A stretch of DNA of 64,000 bases from Strigamia acuminata. Taxonomy: Eukaryota; Arthropoda; Chilopoda; Geophilomorpha; Linotaeniidae. Below are positions 21,890 through 33,400 of the stretch, one piece after another. Made by a program: the position numbers and the translations under genes. A model generated the notes under the pieces. It saw nothing but the letters and a program-made list of their open reading frames with translations. It was not told the DNA's origin and made no database searches. Positions within the stretch are counted from its first letter, which is position 1; each line of letters begins with the position of its first letter. The stretch spans positions 8,556,001 through 8,620,000 of the forward strand of contig OX442323.1 of assembly GCA_949358305.1 (NCBI GenBank), read 5' to 3'.

Positions 21890-24800
21890 ATGAATTCCTG
21901 CGTAGTTCTTTTGGTTTTGGGCTGCGCTGCAGCATCCGCCAAATATGTAAGCCCACGACAATATAATGTCTAGTAATTTTGATTGATATTAATATTTTAA
22001 TCTAGGAAAAATGTTTTAAACCAATGGAAAAGGTGATATAATATTTTTATCTCAACATTTTGATACATTTTATCTAAATGGTATAAATTAAAACGCAGTT
22101 TGGAGGAGATCCGAATCACCTAATAATATTTACGATGGAGGAGCTAGTTATGGAAAAATGCAGGAAAGAAAACCCAAAATTAGTAAACGCAATTGTTTTA
22201 ATCTTAGCTCACTATTAACATTATGTGAAAATAATTTATTCACAGAATCAAACTGCTGCCATCGATTGTTCCGATGATAAGAAGGTAAAAACCTCTATAG
22301 TCTAACCTCTATACAGTATAACGAATCGCAAGAGACCTGAAAAATTGATTCATTATAATGAGAATTTACCACTAGCTTGAGCTAAAAATAACTATGAATG
22401 AGATTAGGCCTAACCAAACAACAATCATTCTCCCGACCAATCCTGAGGCGCATAACAAACCGCTTTTGACGTCTGATTGGTTATTACGGAAAAAATTTCC
22501 TCTCGCCATGCATTTTTCCCAGGAAAATTTTCTCTTGCTTTGCGCCCCCCGGTGGGGCCTTTACGAACCAAGAATCAAATGTCAAAAGCGAGAGCGAGAT
22601 TGGAGAACGATTGTTGTAGTGTTAGGCCTAATCTCAAGGTAAATGCTCATCATGGCGGCCGCCTCTTTACGATGGGGCGAGGCCAGTTTGGATATGATTG
22701 ACTATCTACGTTATTTTCTATCGGTAAATTCTCGTATCAAATACACCTCACGCTTGAGTAATTGTCGGGATTAGGTCAGCACTCATCTTCCTGTCAGATA
22801 AGATTCGTGCTGACCTAATTATCCCGACAATTACACGTCACACTCGGTATATTACCTATGAGAATTCGTTATATCAAAATTTTTTAACGTGGTGTTCTAT
22901 GGCCAGCCAACCAAACCAGCCATTTTTATATATTTGTTATATCGCGATTGGTTTTAAAGAGTTTAAACTGTACTAATAATTAACGATTTTTATAAATTCC
23001 AAATAAATTCAATTCCAGAGGCAAGCAGTATTTACCGCATGCAAACCCCTAAAGTTTGTAAGTTAAATTCATACTTTTCAATTTAAATTTTAATTAATCG
23101 ACAACAATTAAGGGCACAATGGAACACGACCTCTGCGCGGACAAACAATTGGGATTTGTGAGTCACAATTTGTGAGTCATAATCAGTTACCATTGTTGAA
23201 ATGTTTTTATTTCTATTTATTAGACCACAGACATTCTGCATGATTTCAAAAAATACAAGACCTTTATGCTCAATGAAACACTAGATGATGTAACCTAATT
23301 TTAGAATTTAAAAATATTTGTTGACATCAATTTGTGTAGAAAAAGAAGACGGTCGAAGAAGCGATAACTCCGTGCGAAAAGGAAAAAGTAAGCTGAATTA
23401 AAAATCACAAATAATAATTAAATTAATTTTGCTATTGTATTAGTATTACACGGACTGTGCTAATGCAAATTTGATAAAAGTATGTACATGAGAGTCTCAT
23501 ACAAAGAGTCTCTTTACAAATTGAAATTAATACGCTAATGTGGTTTTCTTTCAAAGGTCTGTCTAGAGGTAATGAAAGTGCAACCCAGGATTGAGAAAAT
23601 TAGAAGAAAGCTTGAAGTCGTCAGAGTTGTAAGCCCACGAAATAAAATGTCTACAGTAGTAATTTTAAATGATATTAATATTTTAATCTAGGAAAAATGT
23701 TTTAAACCAAAGGAAAAGGTGATATAATATATTTATCTCAACATTTTGATACATTTTATTTAAATGGTATAAATTAAAACGCAGTTCGGAGAATGGCCGA
23801 ATGACCTAATAACATTTACGATGGAGGAGCTAGTTAGGGAAAAATGCAGGAAAGAAAGCCCAAAATTAGTAAACGCAATTGTTTTAATCTTAGCTCACTA
23901 TTGACATTATGTGAAAATAATTTATTCACAGAATCAAACTTTCAACGATTGTTCCGATAAAAAGGTAAAAACCTCTACAGTCTAACCTCTATACAGTATA
24001 ACGAATCGCAAAAGACCGGAAAAATTGATTCGGAATATATTTATATTCAATATAAAGCCAAAATCTGCTATTAATGCATATTTTCCAAAAATCGGAAATA
24101 AATGCATAAATTGCATTTTTTTTTATACGAAAGTGATACGTGTCGACTATCTGTGATACGTTTTGTAAACGTATCATATCAGTTAGGCCATTTATGTATT
24201 TAAGTACGCACGTGACATCATATTTCATTTACAACAATGCCGAAAATTGTTAATTCTAGATCGACACGGAACAATTGAACTTGTATGTTAATGAAATTGA
24301 TAAAAGCACATTACGGGTTGAATGTGATTTAATTTTGTTCCCAATTTAAGTCTGTGCTTACTGACAAGCGACAGTTTTACAACACAACACTGATTTTTAA
24401 ATTTTTAAATAGTTGTTATTTAGCGATTCGTTTTAAAGAGTCTTGACTGTACTAATAATTAACAATTTTTATAAATTCTAAATAAATTCAATTCCAGAGG
24501 CAAGCAGTATTTACCGCCTGCAAACCCCTAAAGTTTGTAAGTTATATTCAAATCTTTCAATACAAATTTTAATTAATCGATAACAATTAAGGGCACAATG
24601 GAACACGACCTCTGCGCAGACAAACAATTGGGATTTGTGAGTCACAATTTGTGAGTCATACTCAGTTTCCATTGTTGAAATGTTTTTATTTCTATTTATT
24701 AGACCACAGAAATTCTGCATGATTTCAAAAAATACAAGACCTTTATGCTCGATGAAACACTGGATGATGTAACCTAATTTTAGAATTTATAAATATTAAT

Positions 24801-25131
24801 GTTTGTTGACATCAATTTGTGTAGAAAAAGAAGACGGTCGAAGAAGCGATAACTCCGTGCGAAAAGGAGAAAGTAAGCTGAATTGAAAATCACAAATAAT
24901 AACCAAATTAATTTTGCTCTTGTATTAGTATTACACGGACTGTGCTAATGCAAATTTGATAAAAGTATGTACAAAGAGTCTCGTACAAAGAGTCTCATAT
25001 AGAGAGTCTCTTTACAATTAAAATTAATACGGTAATGTGGTTTTCTTTCAAAGGTCTTCTGTCTAGATGTAATGAATGCGCAACCTAGGATTGAGAAGAT
25101 TAGAAGAAAACTTGAAAGCGGATCTTATTAA
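21890..25131 (+). CDS. U9: two-domain, 19-exon member of the microexon family
   Basis: Domain 1 exons: 21890-21946, 22006-22032, 22099-22182, 22246-22284, 23019-23057, 23113-23157, 23224-23289, 23340-23387, 23444-23479 and 23557-23628. Domain 2 exons: 23692-23718, 23785-23868, 23932-23964, 24498-24536, 24592-24636, 24703-24768, 24825-24872, 24929-24964 and 25054-25131. All are phase 0, giving 322 residues. Exon 10 has no stop and splices into a second set of exons without a signal peptide. Intron 10 is a copy of intron 1, which explains the fusion. The two domains are very similar (exons 5, 6, 8 and 9 nearly identical). In domain 2 the last spacing is C-x9-C because of one extra codon in exon 19. 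The 3' UTR matches that of U6. The function is unknown; the layout recalls two-domain odorant-binding-like salivary proteins. Confidence 0.82.
22296..22972. mobile_element. Shared MITE in intron 4 of U9, with a nested insertion
   Basis: The outer element is the family's intron-4 MITE. Inside it, 22367-22857 is a second insertion flanked by the 9-base repeat ATGAGAATT (22358-22366 and 22858-22866). A 9-base duplication would fit a Mutator-like element. The insertion contains an inverted pair around AGATTAGGCCTAAC and a strong hairpin at about 22764-22845 (ATTGTCGGGATTAGGTCAGC). Confidence 0.6.
23976..24451. mobile_element. Shared MITE in the domain-2 copy of intron 4 (U9)
   Basis: The same outer element as in domain 1, but with a different insertion (about 24030-24420). 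The two halves of U9 have therefore had separate histories since the fusion. Confidence 0.55.
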
Positions 25132-25656
25132 GGACGATTTTTGTTGTGTAACAAATATATGAGAAATAAAAAGCTATGAACATTTAGAAATTAGATATTA
25201 TTTTCTCTACAACTGCCAAGATTAAAAAATTTACTCAGGAATGGAAGGAATCAAAACCATTTCACACACCATAAGCGATATATTTCATATTTGTCTCAAA
25301 AACGCAAAAAATTGAAAATTTTCTAATAAAGGAATTTCAATTAGTCATGGTCACACCAAGTCCGAAAACTGGATAACATGGATCAACATATACACAACCT
25401 TTGAAGTAAGTTTTTTGCGACTTTTTTATCATTTAATATTTATGTGACCAGCTGCCCCTGCGCGCTGATCACTTGCCTGCAGCACTTGGTGCAGCTCTCG
25501 CACTTCTGTTGCGGAATATCAATCTTTGTCCAATGTTTTGGTCAATTTTCTCAATTTCAGCTCAAATTTTTTATAATATTCATCAAAACAGTGGCATAGC
25601 AAGAAATTTTCATCCTCCGAAAACCAAAAAAAGTCGTTTTCGTCCTGCATGCACTG
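25132..25656. other. 3' flank of U9
   Basis: It contains the polyadenylation signal (GAGAAATAAAAAGC) shared with U6 and U11 and AT-rich DNA. Near 25591 a possible MITE end, CAGTGGCATAGCAA, has an inverted partner at about 39403-39416, beyond the nested LTR elements. Confidence 0.5.
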
Positions 25657-26428
25657 TGTTGTGTATACTGTGACCGCCAGGCCACCTAGGTGACCTGCGG
25701 CACTGCCACACACCACCGTGCGGCCCCAAAGGTCAACCCCTACACGGGTAGTTGACCTAGCCCGGGGAGGAGGGAGTGGAGTGGTGTGGTGAGGAGGGAG
25801 TGTTGTGAGAGAGTTGAGTGTTGGACACGGCCTGAGAAGGACGTACCTGCAGCAGCTCCCCGAGAGGAGAAGGTGTTCATCTGGGAGGGACAAGCAGTGT
25901 CCCGGTTTGACTCTGTACTCCTCACCATTCACCACGATGATACTCAGTATGACGGCTCCCACCGTTATACAGCCTCCATGAGTGGACGCGTGGGTCGTAG
26001 GTAAGTACGACACGAATGTTAAGTCGAACCGACCACGCCACGCATTGGGTTCCCACCCAGTGTGTGGCGGGTCGGTTGCCGGTGCGGTGTGCCTTCGTGG
26101 CACCTCTGCAGCGGGTGACGAGTTTCCCCATACCCCTAGACAACGCAATAAAGGCCAACCAACCAATATTGTGGGAAGTCTCCGTCATTTACGTGAAGTA
26201 TGCGTCCCTACCAAGTGTTCTCAGTCCCCTGACTACACTGGAAGAGACCATAGCAGTCACAATGCACCATATGTATTTTGTAATTGATAATAATACCTTG
26301 CTGTAAAACAAACAACAATCTCACACTGAAGTTGCTAGGAGTTTTTACTGCCTAGCAACTTCCCTAAACATGAATAAACAGTTCGTAATGCAAATCTGAG
26401 CGTGTCAACGACATTTATTTCGACTAGC
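25657..26428. mobile_element. Left part of a solo LTR split by the gypsy element
   Basis: It begins TGTTGTGTATAC after CACTG (25652-25656). The right part lies at 39304-39391 and ends ACTACA before CACTG (39392-39396), giving a 5-base target duplication. The total is about 860 bases with an AATAAA at about 26147. The 215-codon minus-strand frame here overlaps LTR sequence and is probably not a gene. Confidence 0.6.
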
Positions 26429-26432
26429 AGCT

Positions 26433-27252
26433 TGTGGTGACCCAGTTGGATAAGTGTCCCCCCAGGGCGGATGCTTGTCCTCTGAGTCACTGTGATTGAA
26501 GAGTCGTTCCCCCCCGAGTTGGCTCCACCTCCCCATGGCAGGTGTGTGCCCCGAGGGGGAGGAAGCGGCTGATGGTCAGCCCCCATTGGTTGATCGCCGG
26601 CCCTTCACCCCACTGCATAAAAGGCTGTGTTTCCCGCCTAAAGTCAGAACTTACACAAACGACACCAAGAACACAGCAACTACCTCACCGTCAGGCCAAC
26701 TTCAACTACAAGTTAGGATTGATCGAGGATCGCTGAGTAAAGTGCAAACTGTAACTCTCACGAAGTCACTTGCGAGCTATTCCTGCGAAAGCACGAGAAT
26801 AGCCCTTGTGAAATCACCCAGAATAATCGCCCAGACGATTATTCGCCGAAGTAAGTGTCCGAGTGCTTTGTAGGGAACCCCAAAGTTCCTAGACGAGGCC
26901 TCTGCGACGCTAAACAAACCCTAGACAACAGGCACGGATAGAAGACTCGAAAGAGCATTCCACCGCGTCCGTGAAGACGAATCCGTGACGAATTAACGAC
27001 AACTCGAGACGCCGCCTTTGTTCCGCCGACCACGCGGAATCGACGACGCCATCTTGAGAAATCCTTTGTTCGACGCTGACCACGTCGACTCTAGAATTAT
27101 TACTGAGTGTATTTTAAAGGCATAAAGCCTGGTGAATAAATTACCTGTTTATTTACATACATTTGGTATTCATTTGGGTATTTACATAATTGATCACAGG
27201 TAAAGTATTACACGTTAGCGCTATTTAAACCTATACCAAGTAGGACGCGACA
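26433..27252 (+). repeat. 5' LTR of the gypsy element
   Basis: 820 bases starting TGTGGTGACCCAG and ending GACGCGACA. A TATA-like GCATAAAAGG lies at about 26618, and AATAAA at about 27134 is the likely polyadenylation signal. Confidence 0.9.
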
Positions 27253-27254
27253 CG

Positions 27255-27272
27255 TGGGGGCCCGTCCGGGAT
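27255..27272 (+). promoter_or_regulatory. Primer-binding site, tRNA-Pro type
   Basis: TGGGGGCCCGTCCGGGAT starts two bases after the 5' LTR. It differs by one base from the well-known tRNA-Pro primer site. Confidence 0.8.
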
Positions 27273-27346
27273 TTAGAAATAAATCTCAAATCTGAACTTG
27301 TGATCTCTCAATAAGATAACCCAAATCGTAGAATTACCGAAAGAAA

Positions 27347-30300
27347 ATGTCAGACAAAGACGAGCAATCCACGTCTGAAACCGAGCAGAGAATGCCCGAG
27401 AAGGGAAAAAGGACCTCCGACTACCACCTGAGATCGGATGGTCCCGTCCCTGAAATGTCCGCAAAGGCGAAAGCCCGAGCGAATAAAAGGAGAGCGAAGG
27501 CGCAGAAAGAGGAGCAAGCTGCATCGCTCGCGGCCCTAGACGGGCCAGAGCGAGAGCGGGTTCCCTTGAATATGCAACCCTTCGAGGATACCGATCCGGA
27601 AGCCATAGAAAATCGAGAAGAAATTCGCGACGTATCGCCAGGACGAGTATCGATATTGATGACCGAGGAGACGAATGAAGCTCCGAAAATAACGGTCACG
27701 GTCGGCACGAACCCATCGCCACCCACGGCTCAGACGTCCGTGGAGCAAACCCCACGAAAAAACGACGGCGGGACCCCGATAACCCCCCGAGTTACGGCGA
27801 GTCCTGCAGTTGTTTCCTTCGAAGTATCTCACCTAATTCGGTTGACGCAGCAAGCTGCCCAGCTAAAAGCGATGATAGACATTCCAGTAGGAACGTCAGT
27901 CTGGGAATCGATTACCCTACTCACTGACGCTATCTGTGCGGCACAAGCCCCGACGCCGGTCGCAAGACCAGCAGCGGAGACGCCCATGCCCCAGGTAACG
28001 CCCAGTGACACCGGAGGTTTCGCGCCAGACCCCAACCGAACACTTCACGAATCCAGAGAGAAGGCCCGCGAGGAAGCCAGACAAGAAGCGACTAGTCGCC
28101 AACGAAGGCTGAGCGCAGAGCGGCGAGAACTCTGGAAGGAAGAGGAAGAAAGGGAGCAACGCGAGAGAAGAACCACCGAGAGAACAGAGAAACTGGTCCA
28201 AAAAATGAGGGAAGAACGAGAAGCTAAAATTCGAAAAGAATGGAACGCAACAGTAGAAGGGCGACATCGAGAAGCTCAAGAGTACGAGGACCAATTTCAA
28301 GCGCTAATAGCTCAAAGAAAAACAGAAAAACTACAAATGTTGCGAAAAGAGGCCATTCTACAACATCAGAAATGGGAAGAACAACATCGCGAGAGGTTGA
28401 GAGAAGAGGAAGCCAGAAAAGAAAAAGAACAGTTTCTGAAAGAGAAAGAAGAGTGGGATCGAGTCAGATGGACCGAAGAGTACAAAGCGAAGAAACAAGC
28501 TATAATGGATGAGCAAAAAAGATGGGAAGCCGAAAACTGGGAGAAGGAGACAGAAAAGTTCCAGAAAGAGTACGCACAAGACGTCTCGGACAGGAAGAAA
28601 AATGAAGAAAACCTGAAACGGAAACCAGAACCCCCCAGCGGCTCTGATACCGACACAGGAGAAGGTGCAACAAAGCCGGCAAAAACGGCGAAAAGGGGGA
28701 AATCTCAAAAGAGAGACGAGTCGGTCCCAAAAACAAAGGACCGTCACCCCTCAAAAAGATCCGAGACGGGAGCAGCCATCGACGCGTTACTCGAAAAGAA
28801 AAACGCAAATAAAAATCGGGAACGCCCCGAAAGCGAGGAAAACAGATGGCATTCTTTTTACGAGAACAACGACGGAGGGGAGCCGCCGCCATCCGGAGGC
28901 TCGAAACAGAAGAAGGCTGGCGGAGAGACCCCACCGAGAGGGCCGAGGTTTCACCCCCAAGGAGATCCCTCCGAGCCCTCCGATTCGTCGGACGACGACC
29001 ATCCGAGTCGACCGTCTACAGGAAGGAGTCAAGAAGACAGCGATGGGCACCGGTCGAACCGGCCGAATGCTTCAGACCGCTCTTCCCGGAGCTCCAACCC
29101 TCGTTCAGAGGAAGGGAACTTTCAGGACTCATCTGGCCGACATTACACGATGTCTGAGCTAGGCCGAGCCCTGCTGAACTCTTTCAGAAGAGAAGGAATC
29201 GATCTAGGCCATCCAGGCGACGAACATAATCGCGCTGGAGAGAGGGTTAAGCGCAAATATGGCGTACGAAACGAACCAAGCAGTGAAGCCACGGGTAACA
29301 TCCGCTGGCAACACTATATTCAAACGCGATTTGACGGTTCGTGGAAGGCCGGAGACCGCTTCCTGGACGAAGTAATGCGTATCAAGAAAGCGACAAAAGC
29401 CACCGTCGCCGACATGCTAACCCACGGGCTAGTGGAGCTAACTACGGGGTCAGCTCGAGAATGGTACCAGGGACTGAAAAACCCAACCTGGGACGATTTT
29501 CTCGTCCGTTTCGATCTCCGATACGGCGAGACTCCAGACGAGATCAGTAACAAATTACGGGGTCTACGACAAGCCCCAGGAGAAACATTAGCCGACTACG
29601 ACGCCCGAGCGAAACTCCTGTTTGCAAGAGCGCCGTACGAAATAAACCCCGCTGGTTTTACGATGATCTTTTACGGAGGATTATCGGCCCACTCGCAAAG
29701 AATTCTGCTAGACATGCGTGCACCCCGCACTGGCGATTACCAAGATGTCAGTAACTATCTTCTAACAAACACGTTAGAAATAGAACAGCGGTATTACGCC
29801 ACTCTGCCCCCGGAAGAAGCTGACGCGCACGAGAAGCGGTTGCAGACGAGCGCCGAACGCCACAAGACCTCAGAAAAATTAATGAGGCCAAGTGAATATT
29901 TGAGCGGCATAATGAGTCTCACCGAAGCATCCTTCGGACGAATGCTGACGCCTAAAGCAGGCAGTATTCTTCCAGCCAACCCGATAGCTGCCCCAAAGAA
30001 AGCACCGGCAGCGACGGCGATGCAGGTGACCTCGACGGACTCCACCCAGATGGAGAAAGTCGAAGAGACAACACCTCTCGCCACGGCTAAAGAAGAGGAG
30101 CCAGCATCGAGCGACGAGGAAGCCCTAAATGAGCACCTCGAAAACTTATCGACGGGATGCGACGATCAAGGTCCCTATTTGCACCATGCACACCGGGCCT
30201 TGGCAATCGCACAATTCAGAGCACACGTGCAAGCAACAAAAGCGAGAGGAGCATTGGGAGGAAAAAGACGATTCCCGACGCCCTTCGTCCCGAAAAAACC

Positions 30301-30487
30301 GGGATTCACTCCCACAGGGGATAAAAGTAACATCAAATGTTACAGCTGTGGAGAATACGGCCACTACTCAGATAAATGTGAGAAAACCGTCAAAGAAAAG
30401 GACATCATGCAAACCATGATGAAAATGATGATGGAGTTAAGAACTGATCTGGCAAAAAACTTCCAAGCGCAGGCGTCGCCGAAATAA
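27347..30487 (+). CDS. gypsy gag protein (1046 residues)
   Basis: This is the structural protein of the retrotransposon, expected to form cytoplasmic particles and bind the RNA. Residues 1-230 look disordered. About 230-430 is a long charged Glu/Arg/Lys coiled coil. About 440-640 is rich in Ser, Pro and Gly. About 650-765 matches the retrotransposon gag capsid pattern. A CCHC zinc knuckle sits near residue 998 (C-x2-C-x4-H-x4-C). At over 1000 residues it is two to three times the usual gypsy gag, mainly because of the coiled coil. The ATG at 27347 follows the primer site by 75 bases. A slippery site lies close to its 3' end. Confidence 0.9.
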   Translation: MSDKDEQSTSETEQRMPEKGKRTSDYHLRSDGPVPEMSAKAKARANKRRAKAQKEEQAASLAALDGPERERVPLNMQPFEDTDPEAIENREEIRDVSPGRVSILMTEETNEAPKITVTVGTNPSPPTAQTSVEQTPRKNDGGTPITPRVTASPAVVSFEVSHLIRLTQQAAQLKAMIDIPVGTSVWESITLLTDAICAAQAPTPVARPAAETPMPQVTPSDTGGFAPDPNRTLHESREKAREEARQEATSRQRRLSAERRELWKEEEEREQRERRTTERTEKLVQKMREEREAKIRKEWNATVEGRHREAQEYEDQFQALIAQRKTEKLQMLRKEAILQHQKWEEQHRERLREEEARKEKEQFLKEKEEWDRVRWTEEYKAKKQAIMDEQKRWEAENWEKETEKFQKEYAQDVSDRKKNEENLKRKPEPPSGSDTDTGEGATKPAKTAKRGKSQKRDESVPKTKDRHPSKRSETGAAIDALLEKKNANKNRERPESEENRWHSFYENNDGGEPPPSGGSKQKKAGGETPPRGPRFHPQGDPSEPSDSSDDDHPSRPSTGRSQEDSDGHRSNRPNASDRSSRSSNPRSEEGNFQDSSGRHYTMSELGRALLNSFRREGIDLGHPGDEHNRAGERVKRKYGVRNEPSSEATGNIRWQHYIQTRFDGSWKAGDRFLDEVMRIKKATKATVADMLTHGLVELTTGSAREWYQGLKNPTWDDFLVRFDLRYGETPDEISNKLRGLRQAPGETLADYDARAKLLFARAPYEINPAGFTMIFYGGLSAHSQRILLDMRAPRTGDYQDVSNYLLTNTLEIEQRYYATLPPEEADAHEKRLQTSAERHKTSEKLMRPSEYLSGIMSLTEASFGRMLTPKAGSILPANPIAAPKKAPAATAMQVTSTDSTQMEKVEETTPLATAKEEEPASSDEEALNEHLENLSTGCDDQGPYLHHAHRALAIAQFRAHVQATKARGALGGKRRFPTPFVPKKPGFTPTGDKSNIKCYSCGEYGHYSDKCEKTVKEKDIMQTMMKMMMELRTDLAKNFQAQASPK
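30454..30460 (+). promoter_or_regulatory. -1 frameshift slippery heptamer (gag-pol)
   Basis: A AAA AAC is in register with the gag frame (codons GCA AAA AAC at 30452-30460). A one-base backward slip enters the pol frame, which is open from 30448 because the stop at 30445-30447 lies upstream. Nine codons later the gag frame ends (30485-30487). A downstream stimulatory structure was not tested. Confidence 0.75.
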
Positions 30488-33400
30488 ATTCAGCTTCGTC
30501 TGCGCCAGCCGCGGAAATTAAAAAGAAGAAATATCACACTGGACCCGCAGGTCATGCCTTGGCAGAGGCACAGATCAAAGACCGCATACAGATCGTTCCG
30601 AAGAAGGAGGAAAAAGTGACGTTAACGAGTATGCAAGTGAGAACGAAACCGGAGGTCGACATGGATTGGACGGACCTTCCGTTCAATCTGGAGGTTGAGC
30701 CCCAGACATTACGCGTATTTCACTGCAATGTCACGAAAGCACATTGCGAAACTCTGTGTATGCTGCCAGTGGAGATAGAAAACCAAAAATTGTTCGGTCT
30801 ACTGGATTCAGGAGCGGATCGTTCATTCATATCCGAAGATATAGTAAAAGACTTGGATATTGGAAAGAAGGTGGCACAAGTGAACGCGAACGTAGAATTG
30901 CTCACCGCCAACGGCTACGTCAAGCCGAAGGGCGTAGTTCGCATCATGATCGACTGGACGGGGGGGAACCTGTCCCACCCCTTCATAGTCTTGCCATCCC
31001 ACGACAAAGTATTCCTCCTAGGGATGGACATCATGGCGAAACTGAAAATTCAGCCAAACCCGATAACCCGTTCATGGAACTGGATAAGTCCCGAGGGAGA
31101 ACGGTCAGTCCCCGTAGTTCCCCAAAAATTACTGGACGAAGCCAAGGACAAAGAGGAATACGGAAGAGGATTGCGAAAATTCGTCCAAGATTACGATTTC
31201 GCAGCCTTCACTCTGGAATTACAGAGAAGTAACGTCGTGGACACCCTGGTCGAGGAGGCAGCACTGCGTGTTAACGAGGCATCGCTACTAAGGCGAGTGC
31301 TTCGAAAGCATGAAAGAATTCTGACCAAGACACCTGGTCGAACGACGGAAGCAACACACGAAATAGTCTTAACCACAGACAAGCCGATTCGAGTGCCTTA
31401 CAAGGGGATGAACCCCCAGAAAAGAGACATCGTGACGCAAATGTGCCAAGACATGCTCGACAAGGGCATAGTAACGCAAGCCCTGGGCGAATACGCCATG
31501 CGGATCGTCCTGGTGATGCGTCCAGGCTCGGAACCTCGACTATGCATTGATTATCGCCCCCTGAACGCGATAACGGTTATAGACCCGATTCAGATGCCGT
31601 CTATAGACTCGATCCTCCGGGAACTGAGCCCGTTCAAGTGGGTAACCACCATGGACCTGTCAAAGGGGTATTGGCAAGTGGAGCTAAAACCCGAAGACAA
31701 ACTGAAAACGGCTTTCTACTCCCCGATAGGAAGACTAATGTTCAACGTGATGCCGTTCGGGCTTGTAAACGCCCCGAGCACGTTCCAGAAACTGATCGAA
31801 AGCGTGTTGGGAGATATGCTGCACGACTTCGTGTGGGCGTATCTCGACGACATCATAATAACGTCGGACACATTCGAAGAACATATAGACCACATCGATA
31901 GAGTGGTCTCTCGCCTAGCCAAGGCAGGACTCCACATCCATCCAGGGAAGAGCAAGTTTTGCAGGAAAGAGCTTGCCTTCCTAGGATATCGAATAGGAGT
32001 CGAGGGAATCGCGATTGACCCCGAAAAAGTCAAAGCAATAAACGGATTCCCCGCCCCCGAAGATATAAAAGGTGTCCAGAGATTCATGGGCATGGTCAAT
32101 TTCTTCGGCCGACTACTCTCTGGTCTGGCTGAAGTGGCCGCGCCTATAACGGATCTCTTACGAACGGATAAAGAGTTTGAGTGGACGGTCCAGTGCGAGG
32201 CCGCATTTAGCACTATCAAGCAAATGCTGGCTGACGTCGAAAAGATGCCATTGCCGGACCTAAACCGACCGTTCGTGTTGCACACCGACGCGAGTAAAAT
32301 CGGACTGGGTGCAGCCCTTCTGCAGACCCACGTGTACAACGGAATCTCGCAAGAAGTACCCTGTATGTTTATAAGCAGAAAAATACAGGGCGCGGAGAAA
32401 AATTATACGGCAACGGAACTAGAATGCCTAGCCGTAATTTGGGCAGTTCGGAAATTTCGCGACTATCTGGAGTACACGAACTTCGAGGTTCAGACAGATC
32501 ACCAGGCACTAAGCTGGTTGATGAAGCTCAAGGAACCCTCCGGCCGACTCGCACGATGGCAACTGGAGTTAATGGCGTGCGATATAACAATTACGTACCG
32601 CCCCGGGAAGTACAATCATGTGGCCGACGCCCTCTCGAGAGCCCCAGCCTCTGACCCCCAGGGACCAGACGACGACGGCGAGGACGACACCCACCTCTTG
32701 TACTGCCCGACTCCACGGAGAATATGGCGTTTGCGAAAGGCGAACGAGCTACCAGTGATGGAGCCTGAAGATAGAACGTTTTGTGGTTTTTGGACTCGAA
32801 CATACCAGCCAGCTGGGACAAACAATTCAACATCCGAAATTCAATCTCCGCCCCCCGGAGAAACCCACAAAACACTACTACGCGCCTTCACAGCAAAAAT
32901 TGAAGAAAAAACACAATACGCTCCACCCACGAGACGTGAGTTCGTCGAACACCAGGCAGCAGACACAAAATGTCAAATTATAACGCAATATTTGCTGAAC
33001 GGCGAATTTCCGGAAGGGATGACAAACCCACACCGCCGGAAACAGTTCGTCAAAGAAGCAACAAGCTACCTCATAGATGATGAACTCCTGGTAAAATACC
33101 ACCCGACGTTTCAAGATGACCTCAGCGGAGCGGGAAACTCGGTTAAAGTGGTCGTGCCGGCATCGCTGCACACCCGACTGTTGTGGCTGATGCACGGACA
33201 CCCGCTCGCCAGCCATTCTGGCGTGGCGAGGACCCTTTATCGAGTAAAACAACTTTTCTTCTGGCCGGGCGCGCGGCAAAAGATAACGAAATTTATCCGA
33301 CACTGCCCCCGGTGCCAAGCGTGCAGACCGCGAGATAAAGTGGCCAGAAACGCCATGTCTCTCGGACCCTACGCACCGTTTGACTGCTTAAGCATAGACT

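Noticed and set aside
22394-22701. Two overlapping 70-80-codon ORFs in U9 intron 4
   Set aside because: They fall within the nested mobile insertion with inverted repeats; no resemblance to any protein.
25519-26166. 215-codon minus-strand ORF and overlapping frames
   Set aside because: It lies in the GC-rich solo LTR and its boundary; no domain, splice context or family resemblance.
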